64,000 bases of DNA from Alteromonas sp. M12 (lineage in GTDB: Bacteria; Pseudomonadota; Gammaproteobacteria; Enterobacterales; Alteromonadaceae), in the NCBI RefSeq assembly GCF_037478005.1, contig NZ_CP144164.1:1550001-1614000 (forward strand). The letters run 5' to 3'. Both the position numbers and the translations under genes were made by a program. Of the stretch, positions 20,214 to 30,337 are shown piece by piece; the stretch's first letter is position 1, and each line of letters starts with the position of its first letter. The notes beneath the pieces were generated by a model, which was not told the origin of the DNA, ran no database searches, and saw only the letters and a list, made by a program, of their open reading frames with translations.

Positions 20214-21179
20214 TCAATAATAATTATCTGTGACACTTAGTATTCTTTTCCTGTTCGTATGTTCTTTGAATCGTTTTAAGGCGTGATAACTACCTGCTGC
20301 AAGACCATAAATCGCTTCGAATTGGTGACTGAGAGTAAACCAAGTTGATTCAATAAAATTCAGTTTGGTTAGAATACTCTGTTGAGAAGTAGTAACTAAA
20401 TTGTCATGCGATGGATTGGATATTTTAGCTGTTTCCCTCACTAAGCTTATATAATCGATCAAATTTAAAGGTAAGCACGACTCTTTGTCATTTTCAGAAA
20501 CAAAAGGCATTAATTCGCGAGGTTGAATACCTTTTTGAAATGCCGCAATGCGTCGTTTAATGCTAGTGTGACTCGAAGTTTCAGGTGTAGCCTCTATCTT
20601 AGCTCTAATAGGGTTTAAATCGACATATACCATGCAAGCGGTTAGCGCTTTTTCGTCTAGCAACGCTTGGGATTTAAATCTACCTTCCCAAAAATGCCCA
20701 GTACACTTATCTTCTAGATTTGCCCGTCGAGCAATCGGTTCATTCAACTCGCGCATAAACCAACTAATATCAAATAAGCGCTGACGATATATTGATATTG
20801 TATTATTGAGGGCTTGTCTTTGGGTTTCGTTCAATTCCGGTGATTTAGTTTGGATAAACTGCAGAGCTAATTCGGTTGGCTTGTGTATTTTTTGCCAATT
20901 TTTGATGACGTCTGTGTCTGATAAACCAAGTGCTTTAGTTTTATTTACATGCAATACCACGTGAATATGGTTGTTCATGACTGCATAGGCACATACATCA
21001 ATGCAAAAAACAGATGTGAGTAATAATAATCGGTCCTCAACCCATTGGCGTCGATGTTCATAATTTTGACCGCTATGAGTGTCTATGCCACATAGGTAGG
21101 CACGGCGAACGCACCTAGATACACAGTGGTAATACGGCGTATCAACCAGGCTAATTTGATGCTTCCTTGCAACAGGCAT
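20214..21179 (-). CDS. REP-associated (RAYT/IS200-like Y1) transposase
   Basis: A 321-residue single-strand HUH transposase of the REP-associated tyrosine transposase type. The HUH motif is NNHIHVVLHV (His71, His73), a candidate catalytic Tyr lies in ISIYRQRL near residue 150, and the conserved GHFWEGRFKSQALLDEKAL and VDLNPIRA segments are present. Such enzymes are domesticated, usually single-copy, and are linked to short palindromic repeats elsewhere in the genome. Three direct repeats lie upstream at 21273-21345, and related units lie in the DUF3025 gene 4 kb away. No IS-like terminal repeats were recognised. Confidence 0.9.
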   Translation of the reverse strand: MPVARKHQISLVDTPYYHCVSRCVRRAYLCGIDTHSGQNYEHRRQWVEDRLLLLTSVFCIDVCAYAVMNNHIHVVLHVNKTKALGLSDTDVIKNWQKIHKPTELALQFIQTKSPELNETQRQALNNTISIYRQRLFDISWFMRELNEPIARRANLEDKCTGHFWEGRFKSQALLDEKALTACMVYVDLNPIRAKIEATPETSSHTSIKRRIAAFQKGIQPRELMPFVSENDKESCLPLNLIDYISLVRETAKISNPSHDNLVTTSQQSILTKLNFIESTWFTLSHQFEAIYGLAAGSYHALKRFKEHTNRKRILSVTDNYY

Positions 21180-21272
21180 TTTTTAATCCATTTTTAATGC
21201 AATTCACAATAGCTTAGTAGTAATTTTGGTAATGAGAAGTCTAGTTTAAATTGAATTCAGGTCTAGTTTGGT

Positions 21273-21345
21273 TGCCTGTCCACAAATTGTAGTTTTGGTG
21301 CCTGTCCACGATTTAGTAGTTTTGGTGCCTGTCCACGATTTGGTA
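21273..21345. repeat. Three direct repeats upstream of the RAYT gene
   Basis: TGCCTGTCCAC starts at 21273, 21299 and 21326 with a 26-27 bp period; the connecting sequence is also shared (GATTTAGTAGTTTTGG-like). They are the complement of the CGTGGACAGGCA core that is repeated inside the DUF3025 gene. Position next to the transposase suggests they are its recognition repeats. Confidence 0.85.
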
Positions 21346-21373
21346 CCAAAATTTTGTAGTAGGAATTTTAGAA

Positions 21374-23101
21374 TTAGAGGCTGTAAGAATACTTCAACAG
21401 CAGCAAAACGATACTCGAATACAGTAAAGAAACTGGCCAACCAAAGTTGATAAAATGTTTAAATTTATAATTGGCGGCATTAAACGCTAATAAATTGGTT
21501 TGATATCCATAAGGTGATAAAAAACTAGCGCTGGCAGCAAATGCTACCGCTAATGCGAAGGGCATAAGTGGAACTTCTAGCAGTTGAACTACACCGTATG
21601 CGAAAGGAAACATCAGGGCTGCGGCTGCATTGTTGGTGACCAATTCTGTCAACAGTAGGGTTAACCCGTAGACAACCAGCAAAGCTATAAATGGACTGCT
21701 GTCACTTAAAAAGGGTTTTAAGGAACCGGTTATTAGATCAATTACGCCTGAAGAAGATAGGGCAGACGCTAAACTCAATGCGCCAACAATCACAATTACT
21801 AAGTTAATTGGAATGTTTCGTTTTAGCTCTGAATTATTAATAACACCGGCGACGATTAACGCTGCCATGAAAAATAATAAGCCTGAAGATAAACTGAGTA
21901 CCGAAGTTGCAGCTAATAAAATGGTTAATAAAAATCCACCAATGGTCAAAATTTCTTGAGGTTTATTTAGACGGGTTGAAATTTTTTGTTCAGAAATGAT
22001 AAAGAAGTTTTTACTCAGGTTGTGCCTGTTAACAAAATCTTGTCCCGTTGCAAGTAAGAGGAAATCTCCGGCTTGCAATTTAATGTCTCCCAATTTACCA
22101 GATAACTGCTCACCATCTCTTCGAATAGCAACAACTGCAGCATCAAATAGGGCTCTAAACCCAACAGCTTTAAGGGTTTTGCCTATAATTTGAGCTCGAT
22201 TTGAGATGATAACTTCGGTTAAGTTATCTCTTAAAAGGCCATCTGTTTCGGCAAATAACACTAACCCCTTTATATGTGAAAGGCTGTCTACGTTCTTTAT
22301 GTTTCCAGAAAAAATTAATTTATCTTTTTCTAAAATCATCAGGTCGGGAGCTACTGGACTAATTAATTGCCCGTCACGAATGATTTCAACTAAAAACAAT
22401 TCAGGTAAATTTCGTAAATGATTTTGTTCTACGGTTTTTCCGATCAATTCTGAATCAGCTATCACTTCAGCTTCTATAAAGTAATATTGAAAATTCCCTT
22501 TGCGGGTCTCAATATTTGGCAAAATTGGTGTTAATAAAAACATTAATAAGCCACAACTTAGGCCAGCAACCAGTCCGTAAAAGGTAAAGTCCCAGAACTG
22601 AAAGCCAGGGTGACCTTGTTCAATCAGGAAACTATCTACAATCAAGTTGGTAGATGTTCCTATAAGCGTGACTGTCCCGCCTAATATTGCGGAGTAGGAC
22701 AGCGGAATAAGTAACTTTGATGCAGGATGATGTTGATTTTGACTGATTGGAGCAATCATACTGGCAACCACTGCGGTGTTATTTAGTAGTGCTGAGGATG
22801 CAAAAGTGAGTCCAAACAATCGCCAGTAACTCGCTTTAAAACTGGCTGTAATCAGTTTTCTGCCTAAACTTTTAATCATGGATGTCTTATCAACGGCGGT
22901 GCTAACTAACAGCAAAATAATAAGGGTCAGTAAGCCTTCGTTGGTAAGGTTATGGGCAACTTCTGAGAATGTTATTTGGCCAAATAGCATTAATGCTAAT
23001 GTGGAACCTGCAAACACAGAAGAAGGGCGCTTATCAGTAAAGATAAGCGCCGCAATAGTTGCGAAAAAAATCGCGATAACAGCAAATTGATTAAAATCCA
23101 C
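21374..23101 (-). CDS. SLC13/DASS family permease with RCK-C domains, probable sulfate transporter
   Basis: A 575-residue anion:sodium symporter-like protein. Two membrane halves flank two TrkA-C (RCK-C) regulatory domains at about residues 205-370. SLC13 signatures include NNTAVVASMIAP, the first GTSTNL motif near residue 150, and TNNAAAALMFPF in the second half. It is 18 nt behind cysN at the end of the sulfate activation operon, so sulfate uptake is the likely role. No sulfate ABC transporter was seen in the window. Confidence 0.88.
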   Translation of the reverse strand: MDFNQFAVIAIFFATIAALIFTDKRPSSVFAGSTLALMLFGQITFSEVAHNLTNEGLLTLIILLLVSTAVDKTSMIKSLGRKLITASFKASYWRLFGLTFASSALLNNTAVVASMIAPISQNQHHPASKLLIPLSYSAILGGTVTLIGTSTNLIVDSFLIEQGHPGFQFWDFTFYGLVAGLSCGLLMFLLTPILPNIETRKGNFQYYFIEAEVIADSELIGKTVEQNHLRNLPELFLVEIIRDGQLISPVAPDLMILEKDKLIFSGNIKNVDSLSHIKGLVLFAETDGLLRDNLTEVIISNRAQIIGKTLKAVGFRALFDAAVVAIRRDGEQLSGKLGDIKLQAGDFLLLATGQDFVNRHNLSKNFFIISEQKISTRLNKPQEILTIGGFLLTILLAATSVLSLSSGLLFFMAALIVAGVINNSELKRNIPINLVIVIVGALSLASALSSSGVIDLITGSLKPFLSDSSPFIALLVVYGLTLLLTELVTNNAAAALMFPFAYGVVQLLEVPLMPFALAVAFAASASFLSPYGYQTNLLAFNAANYKFKHFINFGWPVSLLYSSIVLLLLKYSYSL

Positions 23102-23119
23102 AGCTGGGAGTTCGAGTAA

Positions 23120-24529
23120 TTATAACTTGGTTATGTCAGTGGCATTCCAATGTGGGAAGTGTTTTCTAACCAAAGTATTGAACTCAATTTCAAATTCTGA
23201 GAATTGATTCACAGCCGTTGTCGCCTGTGTCTGCTCGATTATCATTCCTGCGCCCACAGTTCCATTTGTTACCCTATCTATAATGATAAACGCACCTGTA
23301 GCACGATTTTCAGTATAGGGGTCACAAGCAACCATCTGAGTAAGCTTGATATTAGCAACCGCAATCTCATTTAAGTTCAGATGTACTGCTTCTTTCTTTT
23401 CCATGGTATTGACGTCAATTAAATAATTGATATTGGTGACCGAACCCGGTACGAATTTCGTCGCAAATTTAAAACCATACTGCTTGTTTGGAATCAATGC
23501 TTCTTCATCCATCCAAACCAAATGGGTCTTAAACGTATTTCCATGTAATGGTAAATTATCCGACTTAACAATCATATCGCCACGAGATATATCAATTTCG
23601 TCTTCTAAGGTTAAGGTCGTAGTCAATGGAGCATGAGCAAGCTGTTGTTCACCTTCAAAGTTAACGATTGATTTTACCGTTGACTGTTTTCCAGATGGCA
23701 AGGTCGTAACCTTATCGCCTACTGCAATTTGACCAGATACAACTGTACCAGCAAATCCGCGGAAGTTAAGATGTGGGCGATTGACATATTGCACAGGGAA
23801 GCGGAAATCATCCAGATTGAGATCTTTACCGATTTCTATATTTTCCAACGCTGTCATCAAGGTACTTCCAGTATACCAAGGCGTGTGTTCGCTTTTATTC
23901 ACCACGTTATCGCCATCAAGTGCAGACAAAGGAATAAAAGTGATATCAGGAATGTCTAGTTGTTTAGAAAACTCCAAATAATCTTGCTTAATCTCTTCAA
24001 AAACAGTCTGACTATAATCCATCAAATCCATTTTGTTGATAGCAACAATGACGTGTTTGATACCTAACAACGAGACTAAAAATGAGTGACGACGAGTTTG
24101 CGTTTTCACGCCAGCACGGGCGTCGACTAAAATAATCGCCATTTGGCAGGTTGAAGCACCTGTTACCATGTTACGCGTATATTGTTCGTGTCCTGGAGTA
24201 TCTGCAATGATAAATTTACGTTTATCAGTCGAAAAATAACGGTAAGCTACATCAATGGTGATACCTTGCTCACGCTCTGATTGTAATCCATCAACCAACA
24301 AAGCAAGGTCAACTTTTTCGCCTGTTGTGCCTACTTTTTTACTGTCTTTGGTAATCGCTGCTAACTGATCTTCATAGATCATTTTTGAGTCGTGTAACAA
24401 ACGTCCGATAAGCGTACTTTTGCCGTCATCTACACTTCCGCAAGTAAGGAATCGAAGAAGATCTTTTTTCTCATGTTGATCTAAGTAAGACAATATATCT
24501 TTTTGTAGTAATGTGTTTTCGCTATTCAT
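23120..24529 (-). CDS. cysN: Sulfate adenylyltransferase subunit 1 (GTPase)
   Basis: GTP-hydrolysing subunit of ATP sulfurylase; with CysD makes adenosine 5'-phosphosulfate. The 469-residue protein is related to EF-Tu. G1 is GSVDDGKS, G3 is DTPGHEQY, G4 is NKMD, followed by two beta-barrel domains. It starts 3 nt after cysQ. There is no fused APS kinase domain, in keeping with the separate cysC. Confidence 0.96.
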   Translation of the reverse strand: MNSENTLLQKDILSYLDQHEKKDLLRFLTCGSVDDGKSTLIGRLLHDSKMIYEDQLAAITKDSKKVGTTGEKVDLALLVDGLQSEREQGITIDVAYRYFSTDKRKFIIADTPGHEQYTRNMVTGASTCQMAIILVDARAGVKTQTRRHSFLVSLLGIKHVIVAINKMDLMDYSQTVFEEIKQDYLEFSKQLDIPDITFIPLSALDGDNVVNKSEHTPWYTGSTLMTALENIEIGKDLNLDDFRFPVQYVNRPHLNFRGFAGTVVSGQIAVGDKVTTLPSGKQSTVKSIVNFEGEQQLAHAPLTTTLTLEDEIDISRGDMIVKSDNLPLHGNTFKTHLVWMDEEALIPNKQYGFKFATKFVPGSVTNINYLIDVNTMEKKEAVHLNLNEIAVANIKLTQMVACDPYTENRATGAFIIIDRVTNGTVGAGMIIEQTQATTAVNQFSEFEIEFNTLVRKHFPHWNATDITKL

Positions 24530-24532
24530 ATT

Positions 24533-25318
24533 TTAGCAACTCACCAAAAAATAAGGGTTTAATACAGAATCTTTTTGATTGTAACGTAACGCTGGGGCAT
24601 CAGGATCCAATGGGTTGTCTGAATTGATAACGGTAACTTTACCGCCAGCAGCTTCAACTACCGCTTGTGCTGCACCTGTATCCCATTCAGATGTTGGACC
24701 TAATCGAGGATATAGGTGAGCCTTGCCTTCAGCAACCAAACACAGTTTAAGTGAACTTCCCATTGCTACTAATTCTGTCTGGCCAGGCAGAGAATCCAGT
24801 AATGATTTAATTTCAGGGCTTTGGTGTGAACGGCTACCTACGACTTGCCAGGTTTCGCCATCTTGGTGTGGTTTAACGCTAATATCGTTAATTTCTCCAC
24901 CATCTATCTTATATGCGCCTAGTTCACTAACACCAACATAAGTGGCATTTAGTACTGGGGCATAAACTACGCCTAAAACAGGCTTTCCGTTACTAATTAA
25001 AGCGATGTTAACGGTAAACTCACCGTTTTTCTTTACGAATTCTTTAGTGCCATCTAGTGGGTCAACCAGCCAGTAATCATCCCAGGTTTGTCTAGTTTTC
25101 CAGTCAATACTGGCAGACTCTTCTGATAAAATAGGCAGTTCCGAAATCGCTTTGAGTCCATCCACAATGATGTGATGTGCGGCTAAATCTGCTTCGGTCA
25201 AAGGACTTTCATCAGACTTTTCGTAAATAGCGAAATCTTTTTTATATATTTCAAGTATGGCTGTCCCTGCTTTATGGGTTATTTCAGCGACTTGCGTTGC
25301 GAGAGCATGGTCAAACAT
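24533..25318 (-). CDS. cysQ: 3'(2'),5'-bisphosphate nucleotidase
   Basis: Hydrolyses 3'-phosphoadenosine 5'-phosphate, the by-product of PAPS use, to AMP. The 261-residue protein belongs to the inositol monophosphatase superfamily. Metal-binding motifs DPLDGTKEF (about residues 88-96) and WDTGAAQAVVEAAGG are visible, together with the acidic EES. Its ATG overlaps the cysC stop by 1 nt. Its place inside the cysD-cysN operon ties PAP removal to sulfate activation. Confidence 0.95.
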   Translation of the reverse strand: MFDHALATQVAEITHKAGTAILEIYKKDFAIYEKSDESPLTEADLAAHHIIVDGLKAISELPILSEESASIDWKTRQTWDDYWLVDPLDGTKEFVKKNGEFTVNIALISNGKPVLGVVYAPVLNATYVGVSELGAYKIDGGEINDISVKPHQDGETWQVVGSRSHQSPEIKSLLDSLPGQTELVAMGSSLKLCLVAEGKAHLYPRLGPTSEWDTGAAQAVVEAAGGKVTVINSDNPLDPDAPALRYNQKDSVLNPYFLVSC

Positions 25319-25914
25319 CAGTCTAAAAATCCTTTTTCCTGTAACATTTTAAACAATAACTCAGCAGATTCTTCCGCGCTTTGTCCTGAAAATGTTAAAT
25401 GAATTTCTGGATTCTCTGGTGTTTCGTAGGTGGAATCAATTCCCGTAAAGTCTTTAATATCGCCCTGACGAGCTTTTTGATAAAGTCCTTTTGGGTCCCG
25501 TTGCTCGCAAACTTCTAAGGGAGTATCGACAAACACTTCGATAAATTCCCCTTCGGCCAGCAAACTACGACAAAAATCTCTGTCCGCTTTGAATGGCGAA
25601 ATGAACGCTGTGAGTACGATTAATCCTGAATCTACAAAAAGTTTAGCCACTTCGCTGATTCGGCGTATGTTTTCAACTCTATCAGAGTCGCTAAAACCTA
25701 GGTCGCCACACAAACCGTGACGAACATTGTCACCATCAAGCAAATAAGTATGCTTGCTGGCTTCAGCTAGTTTCTTTTCTAATAAATTAGCAATAGTCGA
25801 TTTGCCAGAGCCACTAAGACCTGTTAACCAAATTACTGATGGTTTTTGTGCTTTTGCTTTGGCTCTGCGTTGCTTGTCGACATCATGTTGATGCCATACG
25901 ATGTTGTTAGCCAT
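25318..25914 (-). CDS. cysC: Adenylyl-sulfate kinase
   Basis: Phosphorylates adenosine 5'-phosphosulfate to PAPS. The 198-residue protein has the P-loop GLSGSGKST near residue 35, the substrate-binding DGDNVRHGL and the FISPF lid segment. It overlaps cysD (TAATG) and cysQ by 1 nt each, showing tight translational coupling. Confidence 0.96.
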   Translation of the reverse strand: MANNIVWHQHDVDKQRRAKAKAQKPSVIWLTGLSGSGKSTIANLLEKKLAEASKHTYLLDGDNVRHGLCGDLGFSDSDRVENIRRISEVAKLFVDSGLIVLTAFISPFKADRDFCRSLLAEGEFIEVFVDTPLEVCEQRDPKGLYQKARQGDIKDFTGIDSTYETPENPEIHLTFSGQSAEESAELLFKMLQEKGFLD

Positions 25915-26828
25915 TAGAAATATCCTTCCATCTTTTTCTTCTCCATTGAACCTGAAGAGTCATGATCTATAACCCTTCCTTGACGCTCTGAAGTTTTAGT
26001 TAACAACATTTCTTGGATGACTTCAGGTAAGGTATCCGCTGTAGATTCGACAGCACCCGTTAGTGGATAACAGCCTAAGGTTCTAAATCTAACTGAACGC
26101 ATTTGCGGTACTTCACCCTCTTCTAAAGGCATACGATCGTCGTCAACCATAAACAAAACCCCATCTCTTTCAACAACAGGTCTGGGTTTGGCTAAGTATA
26201 GTGAAGGGATTTCAATATTTTCTAGGTAAATATATTGCCAAATATCTAACTCAGTCCAGTTAGACATAGGGAATACACGAATACTTTCCCCTTTATTGAT
26301 TTGCGAATTATAGATATTCCACAATTCTGGACGTTGATTTTTTGGATCCCAACGATGGTTATCATCACGGAAAGAGTAGACTCTTTCTTTAGCACGAGAC
26401 TTCTCTTCATCGCGACGAGCCCCACCGAAAGCGGCATCAAATTTATATTTGTTCAGAGCTTGTTTTAATCCAGCCGTTTTCATTATATCGGTATGCTTGG
26501 CACTACCGTGGGAAAACGGACCTACGCCCATATCGATACCTTCTTGGTTGATATGAACTAGCAAATCTAAATCATGCTTCTTAGCCATCTTGTCACGGAA
26601 TTCGATCATTTCGTGGAATTTCCAAGTGGTGTCGACATGTAATAAAGGAAAAGGAATTTTACCTGGGGCAAAAGCTTTGCGGGCTAAGTGTAATAAGACC
26701 GAAGAGTCTTTTCCTACTGAATAGAGCATTACTGGGTTATCGAATTCTGCAGCAACTTCTCTGAAAATATGAATACTTTCAGCCTCAAGCTGTTTCAAAT
26801 GAGTCACTGACGGAATAGAGTTAGTCAT
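25914..26828 (-). CDS. cysD: Sulfate adenylyltransferase subunit 2
   Basis: Catalytic subunit of ATP sulfurylase and first gene of the operon. The 304-residue protein is a PP-loop ATP pyrophosphatase with [17 protein letters not shown] near residue 38, and the conserved [16 protein letters not shown]. The upstream 180 bp separate it from the putP terminator and should contain the operon promoter; no convincing CysB site was identified by eye. Confidence 0.96.
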   Translation of the reverse strand: MTNSIPSVTHLKQLEAESIHIFREVAAEFDNPVMLYSVGKDSSVLLHLARKAFAPGKIPFPLLHVDTTWKFHEMIEFRDKMAKKHDLDLLVHINQEGIDMGVGPFSHGSAKHTDIMKTAGLKQALNKYKFDAAFGGARRDEEKSRAKERVYSFRDDNHRWDPKNQRPELWNIYNSQINKGESIRVFPMSNWTELDIWQYIYLENIEIPSLYLAKPRPVVERDGVLFMVDDDRMPLEEGEVPQMRSVRFRTLGCYPLTGAVESTADTLPEVIQEMLLTKTSERQGRVIDHDSSGSMEKKKMEGYF

Positions 26829-26943
26829 GTTTTATTTCCACGTAAATTCGAGCGTTAGACAAAATACTTATATGCATAGAACAATAACATACTTTAGAGC
26901 AGAATAGGTATGACCATTTACTATATTTAGCAACAAAATCGTT

Positions 26944-26986
26944 TAAAAAAAGCAAAGGTAAACAACTTGTTAATAGCTTGTTTACC
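26944..26986 (-). terminator. Rho-independent terminator of putP
   Basis: GGTAAACAA (26957-26965) and TTGTTTACC (26978-26986) form a 9-bp stem; on the minus strand it is followed by TTTGCTTTTTTT. It begins about 20 nt after the putP stop. Confidence 0.7.
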
Positions 26987-27007
26987 TCTGTGTTTTTTCG
27001 CCGTTTT

Positions 27008-28519
27008 TTACAAATCTTCTAATTCACGGTCAACGCTATCGAATGTCTGGCAAATAGTTGCTGTAGGCTTGGCTGTCATAAGACTGACACCCACTGTAAA
27101 GATACAACTTACAATAAACCCAGGTACTATTTCGTAAATGACATCGCTCAATGCCTGTCCATTAATCGTTAAGTCTGCAAAAACCCAAATGAGTACCGTT
27201 ACTGCACCGGTAATCATACCAGCTAATGCACCAGCAAATGTCATGCGCTTCCAGTACAAACTAATGATAACCAATGGTCCAAAAGCCGCACCAAAACCAG
27301 CCCATGCGTTACTAACTAATGTGAGGACTGTGCTATCTCGGTCATACGCAAGCATTACCGCTACAAAAGCGACTAAAGCCACCGATATACGACCTACCAT
27401 GACCAACTCTTTTTGACTGGCTCCACGACGTAAAAATGCTTGATAAAAATCACCCGTCAATGAGCTTGAGGTCACCAGTAGCTGCGATGAAATGGTACTC
27501 ATAATTGCGGCTAGAATTGCTGCGAGTAAAAAACCGCCGACAAATGGGTTAAATAACAATTGTGATAACACAATAAAAATAGTTTCAGGATCTTCAATAT
27601 TTCCTTGGGTTTTAGTCATATAGGCTAAACCGAACAAACCCGTTGCAACTGCGCCTGCCAAAGAGACGATCATCCAACTCATGCCAATCCGTCTCGCTAC
27701 TTTCATGTCTTTGACATGTCGAATAGCCATAAATCTTACAATTATGTGTGGCTGTCCAAAATAACCGAGTCCCCAAGCAAGTAACGAAATGATGCCGATG
27801 GCCGAGAGTGCCTGTCCAGTTGATGCATCTACCCACAAACTCATCATATTCTCACTAACACTCGATATCTGTTGGGTGACTTCGCCTATACCGCCCACTT
27901 CAAACAACACAACTAAGGGAACCATAATAAGAGACACAAACATTATGCAGCCTTGCACAAAGTCAGTCATGCTCACCGCTAAGAAACCACCAAATAAGGT
28001 ATACGCAACCACCACACCGGCTGTCACATAAAGACCGGTTTCGTATGTTAAACCAAAAGAGGATTCAAATAGCTTGCCGCCAGCAACGACACCGCTGGAG
28101 GTATAAAGGGTAAAAAATATAATAATCACGACGGAGGAAATAACTCGGAGTAAGCGGCTTTTGTCTTCGAATCGGTTTTCAAAATAGTCGGGTAGGGTAA
28201 TAGAATTATTAGCCACTTCAGTGTAAACCCTAAGCCTTGGAGCAACCAAAATATAATTCAGAAAAGCACCTATGGTTAATCCTGCCGCGATCCAGATACT
28301 CGATAGTCCGGATACGTACATTGCGCCAGGAACTCCCATTAACATCCAACCACTCATGTCTGACGCACCTGCAGATAAGGCTGTCACTTTAGGGCTTAAC
28401 GTCCTACCACCGAGCATGTATTCTGTCATGTCGGATGTGGACTCTCTGAAGGCGTAAAGGCCTATACCAAGCATCACGATAAAATACACGGTAAGTGATA
28501 TGAGTGTACCTAATTCCAT
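27008..28519 (-). CDS. putP: Sodium/proline symporter
   Basis: A 503-residue member of the sodium:solute symporter family that imports proline with Na+. Roughly 13 membrane segments are visible. The N-terminal segment DMTEYMLGGRTLSP and the following ALSAGASDMSGWMLMGVPG, which contributes the sodium and proline sites, are typical of PutP. Two places in the gene encode GQALS with the bases GGACAGGCA. No putA is in the window. Confidence 0.93.
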   Translation of the reverse strand: MELGTLISLTVYFIVMLGIGLYAFRESTSDMTEYMLGGRTLSPKVTALSAGASDMSGWMLMGVPGAMYVSGLSSIWIAAGLTIGAFLNYILVAPRLRVYTEVANNSITLPDYFENRFEDKSRLLRVISSVVIIIFFTLYTSSGVVAGGKLFESSFGLTYETGLYVTAGVVVAYTLFGGFLAVSMTDFVQGCIMFVSLIMVPLVVLFEVGGIGEVTQQISSVSENMMSLWVDASTGQALSAIGIISLLAWGLGYFGQPHIIVRFMAIRHVKDMKVARRIGMSWMIVSLAGAVATGLFGLAYMTKTQGNIEDPETIFIVLSQLLFNPFVGGFLLAAILAAIMSTISSQLLVTSSSLTGDFYQAFLRRGASQKELVMVGRISVALVAFVAVMLAYDRDSTVLTLVSNAWAGFGAAFGPLVIISLYWKRMTFAGALAGMITGAVTVLIWVFADLTINGQALSDVIYEIVPGFIVSCIFTVGVSLMTAKPTATICQTFDSVDRELEDL

Positions 28520-28678
28520 TGAAAATCCTTTGTTTTTAATATTTATCTCTGTATGAGTTGATCTATGCTAACAAGCATAGCGGTGGCATACTAGGGGCAT
28601 CCATCTAAGCCGTAAAAATATTATTACAGTTGACCTAGTGCAACGACTAATATTAAGGCATCGAGAATTCTTAGTTTT

Positions 28679-29128
28679 ATGAATTATTGTTTTTATGCAT
28701 TTGAGCAATTAAGCCCGAATCAGCTTTATCAAATTTTGCGTTTACGCCAGAACGTTTTTGTTTTAGAACAAAAAAGTTTTTATGACGATATTGATAATCT
28801 GGATCAACTATCCAAACACTTATGTGTCTATTCACAGACGCAGCAATTGTTGGCGTATTCACGATTACGGATTGTTGGCGAAGCATCGGTTATCGGGAAA
28901 ATAGAACGAGTTGTTGTAGACAGCCATGCTCGTGGTCAAAGATTAGCAGCTCAAATGATGGATGAAATTATTGTATATTTCCAACAAGATACGAAGGTTG
29001 AAGGGCTTTTATTATCGGCTCAGGTAGATGTTATTGCGTTTTATAAAAAGTGGGGATTTGAAATAAAAAGTGAGCTATACGATGATGGCGGTATCGATCA
29101 TGTGGATATGTTTCTCTCTTTTAAATAG
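28679..29128 (+). CDS. elaA: GNAT family N-acetyltransferase, ElaA-like
   Basis: A 149-residue acetyltransferase. The N-terminal LYQILRLRQNVFVLEQ and the acetyl-CoA-binding region KIERVVVDSHARGQRLAAQMM (V-x4-RGQ-x2 pattern) match the ElaA family; FYKKWGFE is the usual C-terminal motif. The acceptor substrate is unknown. It is convergent with ychF; a short imperfect hairpin and A-run at 29143-29166 may be a terminator. Confidence 0.88.
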   Translation: MNYCFYAFEQLSPNQLYQILRLRQNVFVLEQKSFYDDIDNLDQLSKHLCVYSQTQQLLAYSRLRIVGEASVIGKIERVVVDSHARGQRLAAQMMDEIIVYFQQDTKVEGLLLSAQVDVIAFYKKWGFEIKSELYDDGGIDHVDMFLSFK

Positions 29129-29197
29129 GTCGTATGGGAAATAAAAAAGACCCAATTAATGGGCCTCTTCAAATATCAAATTGTCGAACACTACAAG

Positions 29198-30289
29198 TTA
29201 GACGTTAAAGCGGAAGTGAATAACATCACCGTCTTTCACAATGTAGTCTTTGCCTTCCAAACGCCATTTACCGGCGTCTTTGGCTCCTTGCTCACCTTTA
29301 AATTCTACGAAGTTGTCGTAACCAATTATTTCAGCTCGAATAAAACCTTTTTCAAAGTCTGTATGGATTTTACCGGCAGCTTGTGGTGCAGTTGAGCCTT
29401 CAGGGAAAGTCCAAGCTCTTACTTCTTGAACTCCAGCTGTAAAGTAAGTTTGTAAGGTCAATAAGTTGTAGCCCGCACGAATGACTCGGTTTAAGCCGGG
29501 TTCTGTTAAACCCAATTCATCCATAAATTCTGCTTTTTCTTCTTCATCTAACTCTGCTATTTCAGATTCAATTTCTGCGCATACTGCTACAACTACTGCA
29601 TTTTCTTTTTCAGCAATAGCGCGAACTTTGTCCAGATAAGGATTATTCTCAAACCCATCTTCGTTAACGTTTGCTACATACATTGTCGGTTTAAGCGTCA
29701 GTAAGTTCATGTAGCTAATTGCGGCTAGTTCTTCTTTTTCTAGCGCCACACCGCGAAGTAAAGTTCCTTCATCCAATGCTGGCTTAATCTTTTCCAATAC
29801 TTTTATTTCGAATTTTGCATCAGAATCACCACTTTTAGCTTTTTTGGCCACTCTAAGTAGTGCTTTTTCAACGGTTTCTAAATCAGCCAAGGCCAATTCA
29901 GTGTTGATAACTTCAATGTCATCTTGTGGATCTACTTTACCTGCAACATGCACGATGTTGTCATTTTCAAAACAACGAACAACATGTCCTATGGCATCTG
30001 TTTCGCGAATGTTTGCGAGAAACTTATTACCTAAACCTTCGCCTTTAGAAGCACCAGCGACCAATCCTGCAATATCAACAAATTCCATTGTGGTAGGAAT
30101 GACGCGTTGCGGTTTAACGATCTCAGATAGTGCAGTCAGTCTTTCATCTGGCACAGGTACAACGCCTGTATTGGGTTCAATCGTACAAAACGGAAAATTA
30201 GCCGCTTCTATGCCAGCTTTTGTTAATGCATTGAACAACGTTGATTTTCCGACGTTGGGCAAACCAACTATTCCACATTTAAAACCCAT
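29198..30289 (-). CDS. ychF: Redox-regulated ATPase YchF
   Basis: A 363-residue Obg-family P-loop protein that prefers ATP over GTP and binds ribosomes. G1 is GLPNVGKST near residue 8, and the G3 motif is DIAGLV. A TGS-like domain closes the C-terminus ([29 protein letters not shown]). It follows pth by 48 nt, the usual pth-ychF pairing. Confidence 0.96.
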   Translation of the reverse strand: MGFKCGIVGLPNVGKSTLFNALTKAGIEAANFPFCTIEPNTGVVPVPDERLTALSEIVKPQRVIPTTMEFVDIAGLVAGASKGEGLGNKFLANIRETDAIGHVVRCFENDNIVHVAGKVDPQDDIEVINTELALADLETVEKALLRVAKKAKSGDSDAKFEIKVLEKIKPALDEGTLLRGVALEKEELAAISYMNLLTLKPTMYVANVNEDGFENNPYLDKVRAIAEKENAVVVAVCAEIESEIAELDEEEKAEFMDELGLTEPGLNRVIRAGYNLLTLQTYFTAGVQEVRAWTFPEGSTAPQAAGKIHTDFEKGFIRAEIIGYDNFVEFKGEQGAKDAGKWRLEGKDYIVKDGDVIHFRFNV

Positions 30290-30337
30290 TTGGTGTTCCT
30301 TAAACTATTTGGCGCTCAGATAATCCGGCGTATGCTG

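Noticed and set aside
29143-29166. Terminator between elaA and ychF
   Set aside because: The stem is short and has a mismatch (GACCCA against TGGGCC), so it was mentioned with elaA but not listed as a separate feature.
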